Shown piece after piece: positions 51,598-61,364 of a DNA stretch of 64,000 bases (positions within the stretch are counted from its first letter, which is position 1; each line of letters begins with the position of its first letter). Position numbers and translations under genes: made by a program. Below the pieces are notes generated by a model. It worked only from the letters and a program-made list of their open reading frames with translations. It was not told the origin of the DNA and made no database searches. This DNA is from Paenibacillus curdlanolyticus YK9 (GTDB lineage Bacteria; Bacillota; Bacilli; Paenibacillales; Paenibacillaceae): positions 186,001 through 250,000 of the forward strand of contig NZ_AEDD01000007.1 in the NCBI RefSeq assembly GCF_000179615.1. Reading direction: 5' to 3'.

Positions 51598-52994
51598 TTA
51601 CAAATATTGTACAACGAATGCGTCGATTTTGAACTGAATATTTGCCGAGAGCTGAATATTCGGTTGTGCGGCGTCCTGCTGCTGCACGCGCTCCCGTACC
51701 TCATTCCAGAACTGCGGTCCCGCCGCAAGCAATGCCGGCTCGCCCGCACCGTCATGACGGTAGATCGTCTCGTACAGACCATCGCGATTCGTCTCATCCG
51801 CCGCTTCTACGACGAGCTCGCCTCCAACCCGAACCAACTTCACCTTGCCGGGAATGCTCCGTTTGAGCGGAATCATCGAAAATTTCATCCGATCCTTGCC
51901 ATTGCTGTAGGCCGTCTTCATTGCCCAGCCGTACGTATCGCGGTCAATATGGTTGTAGAAGCCCGAGCCTACCCCGTAAGCGACGAATGGCAGCGGAATC
52001 CTTTCTCCTCCAGCTTCGCGTCATAACGTTTCACTTGCGCCGCATTCATGCCTTCCCCAATGATGACGCCAACAACGTCAAGGAGCTCGTGCGCTTTCGC
52101 CACCTCATAAATATCGATTGCCTGCTGCAGCACATCGCCGCTGTCTGGACGAAGGACAATTCGAACGCCGCGTTCGCGCGCGCGGAGGCCCAGCTCCGGC
52201 AAATACTGCTGAATGACGCGGTTCGCATCATACGTATCGATAACGAGTGCGACCATCCGCTCGCCTGCTGCGGCCGTTTCGTCGATCGCGCGCTCGAAGC
52301 ATTCCTTCTCATCGTCGAATTGCTGCGTGACTTTGTGCGCAAGCGCTGCAATGCTGCCGATTACCGCATGGGGCGTATGCAGGGTCGTGTGGAAATCGTC
52401 CGTCCCTTGCAGCGACAGGTTCCATGCCGTCCCCGCCCAATAAGCATCCTCCAGGCTGCGGTGGCCCCGGAACCCGAAACTGTGTATCCGCCACAGGAAC
52501 GATTCGTCATAGCCGTGCTCCGCCTGCTTGGCTTCCAGATAACGGCGCAGGTGGAACGCTTCCGTCGCGCAGCCGCTTGGGAAGTACGCATGCATGAACA
52601 TCCCTTCCCACCAAGTAACGAGCTCCCCGAACCCTTCAACCGTATTGAATACTTGGGCAAAAGGCGTTCCCGCCGGGCACCACGTGCCTTCCGGCAGCGA
52701 TTCTACCGCGATCGGCGCATAACCATTGCATTCCCGAACGACGCGGAGGAACAGCTCGCTTGGGAACCGAAGCCCCTGCATCGCCGCGCATTGCTCCGCT
52801 TCCGTTACATGAGTCTCCGTAATCTGAATCGACAGCAGATCGCCTACGATCTCGCGGAAGCCATATAGAATCATCCCTTCCCTGCGGTTATAGAGATGGC
52901 TGACTTCCCAATCCATATTGCATTTCAAACGCGGATGCGAGAGATTGTAGCTGTCCGTCAGAAGCAGTGGGTTGTTGCGGATCGATTTGATCAT
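51598..52994 (-). pseudogene. Nicotinamide/nicotinate phosphoribosyltransferase family gene with frameshift
   Basis: The N-terminal part runs from ATG 52994 (GGAGG 8 bp before) to a premature stop at 51969, ending KLEEKGFRCHSSLTG. The other frame continues as IPLPFVAYGVGSGFYNHIDR, DTYGWAMKTAYSNGKDR and ends at 51598, which is the expected C-terminus of NAMPT-type enzymes. The two overlap at 51991-52007 (plus strand). Adding one base near AAAGGATTCC would restore EEKGIPLPF. Without the shift the protein would be ~465 residues, the normal family length. Family features include TDSYNLSH near the start and IHSFGFRGHRS in the phosphoribosyl-binding core. Either a recent disabling mutation or an assembly error. 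Confidence 0.82.
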
Positions 52995-53020
52995 ACGAAA
53001 TTCCTCCAATATATTGATAT

Positions 53021-53044
53021 TATAAGTCGTATAGACTATATAAA
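53021..53044. promoter_or_regulatory. NrtR-like operator before the NAMPT-family gene
   Basis: GTC-N5-GAC followed by TATATAAA (GTC 53026-53028, GAC 53034-53036). The same element, including GACTATATAAA, is found before the Nudix gene at 53892. A TATAAT on the minus strand overlaps its left edge. Confidence 0.55.
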
Positions 53045-53071
53045 TGATGAAAAGCTTGCCGAACCTTCCTA

Positions 53072-53848
53072 TTAGAAAAGTCCGGAGTTGTAAATCGATA
53101 TATTCGGTTCATAATCCGCGTACACGTACAGCTGCGCTGGCCGATTCGAATTGCGGTCCGTCGTCTTCGGCTTGCCGTCTCGATCGAGCGCCTCCTTGAT
53201 GAGCCCTTGGCGCGTCTTCGTCGTAAGCAGATTGCGCTTGAAGTTCGGGATGTCCTCCTCGAACGTCGGAACGACGGTCTGGATCACTTGGTACAGCTCG
53301 CGAATCGTAAATTCGGTCGGCAGAAACTGTTTGGCAAGCGTCGTCATCATCATTTTGGACCTTACGTAAGCCAATGCGTCTTGCAGCAAAACGTTATGAT
53401 CGAACGCCAGCTTCAGCTGGAGCGCCTCTTCGATCGGGAACAACCGAACCTCGTCGGCATCCGTATCGGCTGCGAGATCCAGCAGGTACTCTTCCTTCAC
53501 CAATGCGCAGTAGAGCACCGACGGCATCCAGCCGCGCGGGTCGCGTCCGGGATCGTACACCGTCTTGATCTGCTCGATCACGACGTCCCGGTCGACATTC
53601 GTCTCTTCCTTCAGCTCACGGTAAGCCGCTTCCAGCAGCGTTTCCTCTTCGCCTGAGAACCCGCCTGGCAGCGCCCAATAGCCTGGGTACGCCTCTGATG
53701 AGGTACTCCGTCTGATGAGCAGGACGTCCAAGCGTCTGTCTGCCAGCATTTTGTAATTGCTGGGCTTTGCGTGCGAAGTAATGGTGAAAATCGCGATATC
53801 GACTGGCAGCCCATCCGGCGTCCGGTACTTGGGAGCTTCGTTTGTCAT
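53072..53848 (-). CDS. Nudix-domain regulator/hydrolase of NAD metabolism (NrtR-like)
   Basis: A 258-residue protein. The Nudix box is GGFSGEEETLLEAAYRELKEE, with the REL-x-EE core but Thr-Asn in place of the usual Gly after EE. C-terminal residues ~150-258 form a winged-helix region (LPTEFTIRELYQVIQTVVP, PNFKRNLL), as in NrtR repressors, which sense ADP-ribose or related NAD metabolites. Position upstream of the NAMPT-family and NadM genes supports regulation of NAD salvage. ATG 53848 follows AGGAGG; a longer frame to 53887 lacks a site. A catalytic ADP-ribose pyrophosphatase role is the alternative. Confidence 0.88.
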   Translation of the reverse strand: MTNEAPKYRTPDGLPVDIAIFTITSHAKPSNYKMLADRRLDVLLIRRSTSSEAYPGYWALPGGFSGEEETLLEAAYRELKEETNVDRDVVIEQIKTVYDPGRDPRGWMPSVLYCALVKEEYLLDLAADTDADEVRLFPIEEALQLKLAFDHNVLLQDALAYVRSKMMMTTLAKQFLPTEFTIRELYQVIQTVVPTFEEDIPNFKRNLLTTKTRQGLIKEALDRDGKPKTTDRNSNRPAQLYVYADYEPNISIYNSGLF

Positions 53849-53872
53849 CCGAGCACCTCCTTCTTGTTTCTT

Positions 53873-53901
53873 AGTATATGCTCCCATCTCTATATTGTCA
53901 A
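53873..53901 (-). promoter_or_regulatory. Sigma-A promoter of the Nudix gene
   Basis: On the minus strand TTGACA (plus 53896-53901) and TATACT (53873-53878) are separated by exactly 17 bp. The NrtR-like element overlaps the -35 box, so repression by the encoded regulator is expected. Confidence 0.7.
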
Positions 53902-53915
53902 TATGACTATATAAA
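53892..53915. promoter_or_regulatory. NrtR-like operator before the Nudix gene
   Basis: GTC-N5-GAC followed by TATATAAA (GTC 53897-53899, GAC 53905-53907), matching the element at 53021 in spacing and right half. It overlaps the -35 box of the promoter, which suggests autorepression. Confidence 0.55.
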
Positions 53916-54069
53916 ATAATTTACGTATTCGTCCTCGCATGTTTTGTTTTCCGCACCAGATAAAATGAGTGCACGCCAAGGAGCGCGGCAGCACCATTGC
54001 CGGGCCAAGGTCACCCCCTTGCCCAGCTCGGGTGCCGCCGCGCGTTATTCCCCTGCGTCATTCAACCCA

Positions 54070-56373
54070 CTATCTCCGTTTACGCAGCGTTACTTCCACC
54101 TGATAAGTCGCCCCCGGCTCGCATGGCAGCAGCGTGCCGCGATGCGCTCTTCCGTTCACGATCACGTCTGCCTCACCCGTCTCTACGCCTTCGGGATTGG
54201 AGATGTTGATCACGTAAGTGGCGCCCCCGAACGTTCTCGTTACCTTATAGAAGGGCCACTCCGCCGGTATGCATGGGGAAATCGTCAAGCCCTCTGCCGT
54301 CGCTCGAACACCCAGTACATAATCCATGACGGTCCACAGCATCCAACCGACCGTTCCCGTTTGATTATGATGGCTCGACTTTCCGAAGTTCGGCGATGCC
54401 ATCAGCCCGAAGTAATAATTCGGAATGAAAATCGGCACCTGCAAATTACGCGAAGGCGGATTGTCCGGATTGGTCGGCAGCGTCCTGCGGATCGTCTCAT
54501 ACGCCTGACCGCCCCGTCCCGCTTGGCAATCGGCGAACGCTTTGAACATCGAGGCATGGCAGTACACCGAGCCGTTCTCCGTCGTGCCCGCCAGCTTCAC
54601 GCTGATTCGGCCCCACTTGGCATTCCAATCGCTGAACGCCGGCTTTAACAGCAGCGGCCCCGCTGGCGTGTCCAGACTGTCGATGGCTGCCAGGCACTGA
54701 TCCAGCCGCTCCCCTCTAGCGCATTGGCTCATAATCGCCCACGTCTGCGTGTTCAGGAACAACCGGCCTTCGGCATCCTTCGCCGTTCCGAACGCTTCAC
54801 CCTCGTCATCGAAGCCCGCCAAGTACCACGCCCCGTCCCAAGCCTTCTCGTTGACCGCATGGTCGAGCCTGTCGGCGATTGCTTCCAAGCGCATAGCAGC
54901 AGCATCGTCGCCCCGCAATCGACACAGCGGCAGGAGCGTGAGAATAGCGTATTTAAGCGCCATCGTGCTCCACACCGATTCGCCTCTGCCCCGTCTGCCC
55001 GGACCGTTGATGGGGTCATTCCAATCCCCGTCTCCCATCCGGCACAATCCGTGGCTTCCGGTATCCTGCGCCATATAATCGACAGCCAGCAGCAAATGCT
55101 CATAAATGGAGGCCGTGCCGCCATCCTTAAAGCCGACCTGCCGATCCAATAGACTTGGGCGGCCCGACTGGTTAACCAGCGCCGTTAAACAGATGACTAG
55201 CCAGACCGGCCCGTCCTTATGCGTCAGCAGGCATAGCTTCGAAGGCGGCGAACCGTCCGTCATAATCCATTGCTGGATAAACCCGCTTCGCGATTGCCCC
55301 GACAGGACCGCCTCCATCGCCGCGAGCGCGCCGTCGGGATCAATCATCGAGAAGCCCATCGCATCCTGCAGCTGATTGCGGATCGGGCAGTACGTGGACA
55401 TCCGATTGGTGCGTGTTTGCAAATCGATTTGCTTTTTCAGCCAATGATTCATAAACGCATTCAAATCGCGATCTGGCGTCTCCACCGTAAACGTGTTGGA
55501 AATGGTGTTCCAGTAGCGATCAACAGCCTCCAGCATCCCATCGAAGCCGCTCTCCAGCAAGCGGACCCTCGTCTCCGCCGCTTCCTCCGGCGTCCGCGCG
55601 CAGCCCATAACGAGATGAATCGTTTCGCTGCCGCCAGGCTCGATGCTCAGCGCATGCTGAAGCACGCCGATCGGAGTTTCTCCTTCCGCTTTGCCGTTCG
55701 AGCATCTTCCTGCTGCGACTTGCGGCGGAAGCTCGCCAGTGTCCTCGCCCCCGAAGAAACGATTTTCGCTGCATTCGAAACTCTCTATCGCACGATCGGC
55801 GAATACGTACACCCGATTGGAATGGTTGTCGCATTTCTCCTTCTCTTCATAGAACACATGATAGGGATAGGAGTAGCTTGATAGAACTTGTGCGTTCACA
55901 TCAAAATCGCATACGCTCCCCATCACCCCGCCATTTTCTAGTGAAAAGGCGGAGAATAGGGAAAGCCTGCGGCGGCTGTCCGTCTCGTTCGTGACCGTAA
56001 TGCGCCACACCTCGCACATTTCATCCACGGGCACGAACACCTTGATCGCGGCGCGAATGCCGTTGTGGAACGATCGAATCTCGCTCCAGCCCAAGGCGTG
56101 GACACATTCATACTGCTCCGGCTGCGTCTTGAGCGGCTGGTACGCCGGACACCAGACCTCGCCGGTATCGCCGTCCCGCAAGTAAAAATATTTGTAGCCC
56201 TCGCGGTTAAACGTCCGATGCTTGGGCTGGAACACCATGCTTTTGCCCTGACCGGTTTGCGACACCTCGACATAATAGGAATCATTGAATAAATAATTGA
56301 ACCATCGGGCCGGCGTGCGCGGCGTTGCGATGCGATATTGCGACCCGTTTTCCTGAAAGCTGCCTAATGCCAT
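54070..56373 (-). CDS. GH94-family oligosaccharide phosphorylase
   Basis: A ~767-residue intracellular enzyme of glycoside hydrolase family 94. N-terminal beta-sandwich (GSQYRIATPRTPARWFNYLFN), then an (alpha/alpha)6 barrel; the general acid lies in GDGDWNDPIN (Asp450/Asp453). Other family blocks are TYCPIRNQLQDAMGFSMIDP and NGSVYCHASMFKAFADC, with SHHNQTGTVGWMLWT near the phosphate site. The family splits cellobiose, cellodextrins, laminaribiose, chitobiose and related sugars with phosphate; the specificity cannot be decided from sequence alone. ATG 56373 is preferred over 56397 because of GGGGA upstream. It follows YesN on the same strand and lies beside a sugar importer, so it most likely processes the imported oligosaccharide. 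Confidence 0.9.
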   Translation of the reverse strand: MALGSFQENGSQYRIATPRTPARWFNYLFNDSYYVEVSQTGQGKSMVFQPKHRTFNREGYKYFYLRDGDTGEVWCPAYQPLKTQPEQYECVHALGWSEIRSFHNGIRAAIKVFVPVDEMCEVWRITVTNETDSRRRLSLFSAFSLENGGVMGSVCDFDVNAQVLSSYSYPYHVFYEEKEKCDNHSNRVYVFADRAIESFECSENRFFGGEDTGELPPQVAAGRCSNGKAEGETPIGVLQHALSIEPGGSETIHLVMGCARTPEEAAETRVRLLESGFDGMLEAVDRYWNTISNTFTVETPDRDLNAFMNHWLKKQIDLQTRTNRMSTYCPIRNQLQDAMGFSMIDPDGALAAMEAVLSGQSRSGFIQQWIMTDGSPPSKLCLLTHKDGPVWLVICLTALVNQSGRPSLLDRQVGFKDGGTASIYEHLLLAVDYMAQDTGSHGLCRMGDGDWNDPINGPGRRGRGESVWSTMALKYAILTLLPLCRLRGDDAAAMRLEAIADRLDHAVNEKAWDGAWYLAGFDDEGEAFGTAKDAEGRLFLNTQTWAIMSQCARGERLDQCLAAIDSLDTPAGPLLLKPAFSDWNAKWGRISVKLAGTTENGSVYCHASMFKAFADCQAGRGGQAYETIRRTLPTNPDNPPSRNLQVPIFIPNYYFGLMASPNFGKSSHHNQTGTVGWMLWTVMDYVLGVRATAEGLTISPCIPAEWPFYKVTRTFGGATYVINISNPEGVETGEADVIVNGRAHRGTLLPCEPGATYQVEVTLRKRR

Positions 56374-56410
56374 CCGTCTCTTCCCCTGTCTCTCCATAAA
56401 TGCACAACGG

Positions 56411-58009
56411 TTACTTCTGCCCGCGGTACTCCACCGGGGATACGCACATCACGGTTTTAAAACATTTGTTGAAATAGCTTTTATGCTCATACCCGAGTCG
56501 GCTCGAAATGTCCTCAATCGTCAGATTGGTCGCGTCCAGCAGCTTGCACGCCTCCTGCATTTTCATCCGGGTCACATACTTAATGAACCCTTCCTTCGTC
56601 CCTTGCTTGTAGATTCGGCTGAAATAGCTCGGATTCAAGTGCAAATGCGCGGCTACCAGTTCCGTCGAAATTTTTTCGTTCATATGCTGCTCGACGTAGT
56701 TTTGCGCCTTCACGATAATCGAATCCTGCATATGGCCAAGGTCTGCCGGAGCTGTCAGCCGTTCAATATATACAAGCAGCCACTCCTCCAGATGAAAGAT
56801 CGTTTCCATTCGCAAAATTTTGCTATGCACAACCTCGTCGGAATAGGAGGACATAAAATGCTTTAAGGATCGCAATTTCATTTGCAAATCCAGCACTAGC
56901 TTCAGCACCCACTCCTTCACGAGCGCCGGAGGATATTTTTTGCTTGCGATGAAAGCAAGCCACTTGGCAACGACCTCCTGCAGCTCCTCGATGTTGTCAT
57001 GGATCAGGGACCGCTTCAGCTCTTGCTCCGCCTCGGCGTAATGCTGGAAAATATCATCCTCCGCAAACGGCTCTCGACTGATCGGCCGAATGACCCCTTC
57101 TTTCTCGTAAAAATGCCGGTCCATATGCAAGAGCATCTCCGCAGCCCCGCTCCGCAATTGGGCAAGCGGCTGCTTGTCTCCAATAAAGTACGACGTTGAC
57201 GATTTCAAATGCCGCTTTACGGCTGACTGGACGCCTGCAAGCTGCTCCTTCACCTTATCGAACGCGTTGACGTGAATCGAAGCGGCAGCCGGAAAAAACA
57301 GAAACGCGCGATGGCTGTCCAGCGGCATGAACATGCCGACGCCCTGCTCACGCAAATATTCAGACGCAATGTTGTCGAATGCGAATTTGTACGTCTCATC
57401 GTCCAGCCGCAGCTGGCGAATCGTCTCCTCGCATCGGTCCACCCGGCATAGCACCGGAATGACCGGCTCCTGTATAAAATGCAGTCCCTGCTGGCCGCAT
57501 TGCTGCGCCCAGGCGCGATAATCCCAGATCGGCTGATACAGCAGCTCTCGCAGCAGACGCTCTTTAATGACGGAGCGATGGCGTCCTTCAAACCGTTTCA
57601 GCCGCTCGTTCTCCTGATCCATCGTCCGCTGGGCCCGCATCTCCTGCACAAGCGCCTCAAGCATCTCGCCGAGCGCCCCGGCGCTCAGCGTCTCCTTGAG
57701 CAAATAGTCTTTGACCCCGAGCTGCAGCGCTTGCTTGGCGTACTCGAACTCATTGTGGCAGGAAATGACGATGACCTTCAGGTTCGGCGCCTTCGCCTTC
57801 AACGCCTTGACCAGCTCCAGCCCGTTCATTTCCGGCATGCCGATATCGGTAATCAGAATGTCCGGCATCGAAGCGAGCCCCGCCTCCAGCGCCTCCTTGG
57901 ATTTCTCGTACGTCCCCGTCAAATCGAGCCCCAGCTCGCTCCAATTTACCCGCTTAGCCAAATAATTGAGCACCGGCACATCGTCGTCGACCAGCATCGC
58001 CTTAAACAT
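56411..58009 (-). CDS. YesN-type response regulator with AraC DNA-binding domain
   Basis: A 532-residue response regulator. The receiver (residues 1-120) has the acidic pocket VDDD, phosphoacceptor Asp in LITDIGMPEMNG and Lys in KDYLLKE. The C-terminus is an AraC/XylS double HTH: ISTELVAAHLHLNPSYFSRIYKQ and TNLTIEDISSRLGYEHKSYFNKCFK. The middle ~300 residues are variable, as usual in this family. It overlaps the upstream kinase gene by 8 bp, which makes a YesM-YesN pair. It probably activates the adjacent ABC transporter and phosphorylase genes. ATG 58009 follows GAGGCGATGG. Confidence 0.95.
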   Translation of the reverse strand: MFKAMLVDDDVPVLNYLAKRVNWSELGLDLTGTYEKSKEALEAGLASMPDILITDIGMPEMNGLELVKALKAKAPNLKVIVISCHNEFEYAKQALQLGVKDYLLKETLSAGALGEMLEALVQEMRAQRTMDQENERLKRFEGRHRSVIKERLLRELLYQPIWDYRAWAQQCGQQGLHFIQEPVIPVLCRVDRCEETIRQLRLDDETYKFAFDNIASEYLREQGVGMFMPLDSHRAFLFFPAAASIHVNAFDKVKEQLAGVQSAVKRHLKSSTSYFIGDKQPLAQLRSGAAEMLLHMDRHFYEKEGVIRPISREPFAEDDIFQHYAEAEQELKRSLIHDNIEELQEVVAKWLAFIASKKYPPALVKEWVLKLVLDLQMKLRSLKHFMSSYSDEVVHSKILRMETIFHLEEWLLVYIERLTAPADLGHMQDSIIVKAQNYVEQHMNEKISTELVAAHLHLNPSYFSRIYKQGTKEGFIKYVTRMKMQEACKLLDATNLTIEDISSRLGYEHKSYFNKCFKTVMCVSPVEYRGQK

Positions 58010-59804
58010 CGTCCATCGCCTCTTCCGCCAAATTCGCAATCGTGATCGTAATTTCGGTCCCCGCGCCGACACGGCTCTTCACTTCGATGCCCGAACGGTC
58101 GCCGTATATGATTCGAACGCGTTCAGCGACATTCGTTAAGCCGATGCCGTTCAGCTTATTGCCGTTCTTGCGGACATTCGGCACGATGCCGTCCAGCCGC
58201 CGCTTCAGCGCATCCAGCGTCTCTTGATCCATGCCCTCCCCGTCATCCGATACGACGATAATGAGCTGATCCTCCACAATTCGGGATACGATCGTAATCG
58301 TTCCGCTGTTCTGCTTGATGCCGTGCTGGCAGGCGTTCTCGATAAGCGGCTGAATAATCAACCGAGGAATTTCCCAGAGCAGCGTCTCCTGCGCAAGCTC
58401 GATCAGCAGGTGAATCGGCTGGCTCCGACGGAAGTTGAGCAGCTCCAAATAATGGCGCACAACCTCCACCTCTTCCCGCAGCGTCACGAACGCGTTGTTG
58501 CGGTCGATGGTCATCCGCAGCACCGTGCTGAGCGACTCGATAATGTCGGCGTTCTCATCGTCGCCCTTGAGCAGGACGCGCATCCGAATCGAATTGAGAA
58601 TGTTAAACAGAAAATGCGGATTGATCTGCGCTTGCAGCATGGCGATTTCGGCTTTGCGCTTCAGCTGCTGCTCCAGCTTGATTTTCTGAATCATATCCTT
58701 GATCCGGTCCAGCATATGGTCGATCGCACGCCCCAGCGCGCCGATTTCATCCACGCCACGCACGTTGGAGCGAATCTCCAGATTGCCCTCGTTAATTTTC
58801 CGGACGATGCTCGATAAGTAATGGATCGGCTTCGTCACTTGGCGAATAAGCAAAATCAACACGACGAGAAAGAACGAGAAAAAGAAGATGAGCACGAGCA
58901 ACATATTTCGGCTGATGTCGGTAAATTTGCCGATCGTTTCTTTGTATGGCATCAAGCTCGTGAGACTCCAGTTATAGAACGACATATCCATCCGCGTCAC
59001 CAGATAGTCTTGACGATCGATGCGAACGAGCGACGTTGCGGACGGGTCGGCCTGACCGTCATAGGCTTTCGAAGGCTTGCCGATCTGCGAAACATCCAGA
59101 TGGGAGACGACGCGTCCTTCCCGGTCGGTCAAAATAATTTGCTGATCGGCGGCTTTCTGCTCCCACACCTTATGAAGACGGCTTTCCTCCATGCTCACGA
59201 CAACATAAGCGGACGGGCTGGAGGTCGTTAATTTGAGCGCCCGCACCGTTGTAATTAAATAGCGCGATTTGGAGCGGCTGTCCATACTGTTCTCGTGTAC
59301 GCCGACCCAAGCCCGCGTTGTTGTCAGCGCGCTCCGCACGTCGCGAAACCAAGGCTCGCTCTGCATCGCGATCAATTTATCGCTGCTGACGGGGTAGTTG
59401 CTGTAAGCTTTGCCATTCGGCAGCAAAATGCTGATATACAGCTTCTCGCCCGAGAAAGACAGCGTCTCCAGCGTTCGCATGAGACGAATCTGCCGCAAGT
59501 ACCGGTCATAGGCTTGCGTCTTTTTATCGTCCTGCAGCTCTTCCCGCAGCAAAGTATTCAGCTCGCTGTCGAATTGAATAAAGTTCGCGACGTACATCAT
59601 GTTGCTGAATATGGTGCGTACGGACTCGTTCACAATGCGAAGAGACTGCCTCGCGTTCTCTTCCGCATTTTTCCGCAGCATGTCTTTCGTTAACAGCTCG
59701 GAGGAGGTCATCGTAATCAGCATGGGCACAAGCATGCAGACCAATGCCGCGAGCACCAGCTTTGTTCGAATGGTAGGTTTGATTAGGGGCCGCTTGATGA
59801 TCAT
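58002..59804 (-). CDS. YesM-type sensor histidine kinase
   Basis: A 600-residue kinase with one N-terminal helix, a ~240-residue extracytoplasmic Cache-like domain, a second helix (MLLVLIFFFSFFLVVLILLI), HAMP, and a His_kinase domain with QAQINPHFLFNILNSIRMR as H-box followed by HATPase_c (NACQHGIKQNSG, VSDDGEGMD, NGIGLTNVAERVRIIYG). This is the YesM class that senses extracellular sugars, sometimes through a solute-binding protein. It is co-transcribed with YesN. GGAGG precedes ATG 59804 by 4 bp. The ABC operon terminator lies just upstream. Confidence 0.95.
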   Translation of the reverse strand: MIIKRPLIKPTIRTKLVLAALVCMLVPMLITMTSSELLTKDMLRKNAEENARQSLRIVNESVRTIFSNMMYVANFIQFDSELNTLLREELQDDKKTQAYDRYLRQIRLMRTLETLSFSGEKLYISILLPNGKAYSNYPVSSDKLIAMQSEPWFRDVRSALTTTRAWVGVHENSMDSRSKSRYLITTVRALKLTTSSPSAYVVVSMEESRLHKVWEQKAADQQIILTDREGRVVSHLDVSQIGKPSKAYDGQADPSATSLVRIDRQDYLVTRMDMSFYNWSLTSLMPYKETIGKFTDISRNMLLVLIFFFSFFLVVLILLIRQVTKPIHYLSSIVRKINEGNLEIRSNVRGVDEIGALGRAIDHMLDRIKDMIQKIKLEQQLKRKAEIAMLQAQINPHFLFNILNSIRMRVLLKGDDENADIIESLSTVLRMTIDRNNAFVTLREEVEVVRHYLELLNFRRSQPIHLLIELAQETLLWEIPRLIIQPLIENACQHGIKQNSGTITIVSRIVEDQLIIVVSDDGEGMDQETLDALKRRLDGIVPNVRKNGNKLNGIGLTNVAERVRIIYGDRSGIEVKSRVGAGTEITITIANLAEEAMDDV

Positions 59805-59833
59805 GATACCTCCGCCTTCCGAGCGTGATGTTA

Positions 59834-59862
59834 GAAAAGAGAAGACCTGAAGGTCTTCTCCT
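59834..59862 (-). terminator. Intrinsic terminator after the sugar ABC operon
   Basis: GAGAAGACCT and AGGTCTTCTC form a perfect inverted repeat; on the minus strand TTTTCT follows. It separates the transporter operon from the YesM-YesN pair. Confidence 0.75.
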
Positions 59863-59897
59863 CTGATTTTGGCAAATGGGCTATACAGCCGGCCGAG

Positions 59898-61259
59898 TTA
59901 AGGCTTATTCGCATCGATGATGCTCTGAATCGTTTCTTTGGCTGCCTTCATCGTCGTGTCGATATCCTGCGCGCCCAGCAAATATTTTTCCGCTTCCTTG
60001 ATGAACGCGGTTTCCAGCTCAGATTGGTACGACGGTACGTTCGGCACGCCCGCTTTGGAATGATTCAAGACGTACATCAGCGATGTTTTATCAATAAGTT
60101 CCGGACGCTTCGCAAACTTCATCATATTATCCACCACTTGGTTCATATCGGCTTTCGTCCAGGACGGGAATTGCGAGCCTTGGAACACGATGCCCTCCGT
60201 CGTCAGCCAGCGAATGAACGTGAACGCTTCTTTCTTATGCTTCGAGTTCGCCGCGATGCCGTAGTAGTCTGCGCTTGCGCTCGTATAGCCGGAAGGATCA
60301 TCCTTGCTGTTCTTCGGATACGGCGCGAATACCGTCGTGTGATTGTAAGTAAATTTGTCATTGCCGCCCGCCTCGACGATCATCCAGTTGCCGATCGGAA
60401 TCATGCTGGCCGTCTGAGCCGAGTAGACGTTGCGGTAATGCATTTTTTGCGATGTGACATCCGCGTACGAGTACGCCGACTTGTCGATGTTCATGGCTTG
60501 GTTCAAAATTTCGAGCGACTTCGCGAAGCCCGGGTTGTCCATATTCGAGCTGCCGTCCGCCTTAAGGAAGCCGTTGTCTGTCGGCTGGTTAACGACCGCC
60601 TGTTGGAAGAATACCGGCCATGTATGGAAGTAAGCGCCGTAACGCTTCGTCGCGCCTTCACCCTTCGTCAGCTTTTTCGCGTATGCATTAAAATCGTCCC
60701 ATGTCCAATCTGTCGGAACTGGCAGTCCCGCTTCATCGAGATGGTTTTTGTTCAACAATACCATATATTCGACATACTTTCCTGGAAGCGCATACACATG
60801 GCCGTTGAAGGTCGTATCAATCTTATAATCGTCCTTCACCGAGATGTTCTGCTCCTTCAGCAGGTCGTCCATCGAGGCGAGGATGCCCATTGCAGCGTGC
60901 TGGTTGTATTTCGGCGTATCCGGGAATACGACGATGTCCAGATTCTCGTCGGAGGAGACGAGCAAGTCCAGCTTCTTGATGCTCTCGGTCGCGTCGCCGT
61001 TGTCAACGAGCGGCACATAATTGATTTTGATGCCAGGATGTGTTTTCTCAAACTGCTCGATCGTGCCCTTCAGGTTCTCGTTCTCAAGAATGTGCCAGCT
61101 GTGGAAATTGATTGTAACCGGATTTTCCGCAGTTGCTGCACTTTCCGATGCTTTGGCCGGCTCCGTTTTCGTCTCCGTCCCGCCTTTATCGCCGCCATTC
61201 GAAGAACAACCCGCGATGACGACAACAAGCGCCACCAACACCGCTAACCATTTTCTCAT
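59898..61259 (-). CDS. Sugar ABC transporter solute-binding lipoprotein
   Basis: A ~453-residue family 1 binding protein. Signal peptide with lipobox VVVIAGC and a Gly/Lys/Thr linker; the mature domain begins VTINFHSWHILENENLKGTI and contains TPKYNQHAAMGILASMDDLL, DYKIDTTFNGHVYALPGKYVEYMVLLNK and AFTFIRWLTTEGI. Carbohydrate-type binding proteins of this kind deliver oligosaccharides to the permeases encoded upstream. ATG 61259 is preferred over 61265 because of GGGGA spacing. It is the last of three transporter genes; no ATPase gene is nearby, so a shared MsmK/MsmX-type ATPase is expected. Confidence 0.95.
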   Translation of the reverse strand: MRKWLAVLVALVVVIAGCSSNGGDKGGTETKTEPAKASESAATAENPVTINFHSWHILENENLKGTIEQFEKTHPGIKINYVPLVDNGDATESIKKLDLLVSSDENLDIVVFPDTPKYNQHAAMGILASMDDLLKEQNISVKDDYKIDTTFNGHVYALPGKYVEYMVLLNKNHLDEAGLPVPTDWTWDDFNAYAKKLTKGEGATKRYGAYFHTWPVFFQQAVVNQPTDNGFLKADGSSNMDNPGFAKSLEILNQAMNIDKSAYSYADVTSQKMHYRNVYSAQTASMIPIGNWMIVEAGGNDKFTYNHTTVFAPYPKNSKDDPSGYTSASADYYGIAANSKHKKEAFTFIRWLTTEGIVFQGSQFPSWTKADMNQVVDNMMKFAKRPELIDKTSLMYVLNHSKAGVPNVPSYQSELETAFIKEAEKYLLGAQDIDTTMKAAKETIQSIIDANKP

Positions 61260-61364
61260 GTCCATTCCCCTTTTTGTTATGAATTCGGTTGACCCTTCTC
61301 AATTCTGCCTGTTTTCCGACCGCGTTATAATCTACTTTTGTTACTAAATCGAAACAAAAATGAC

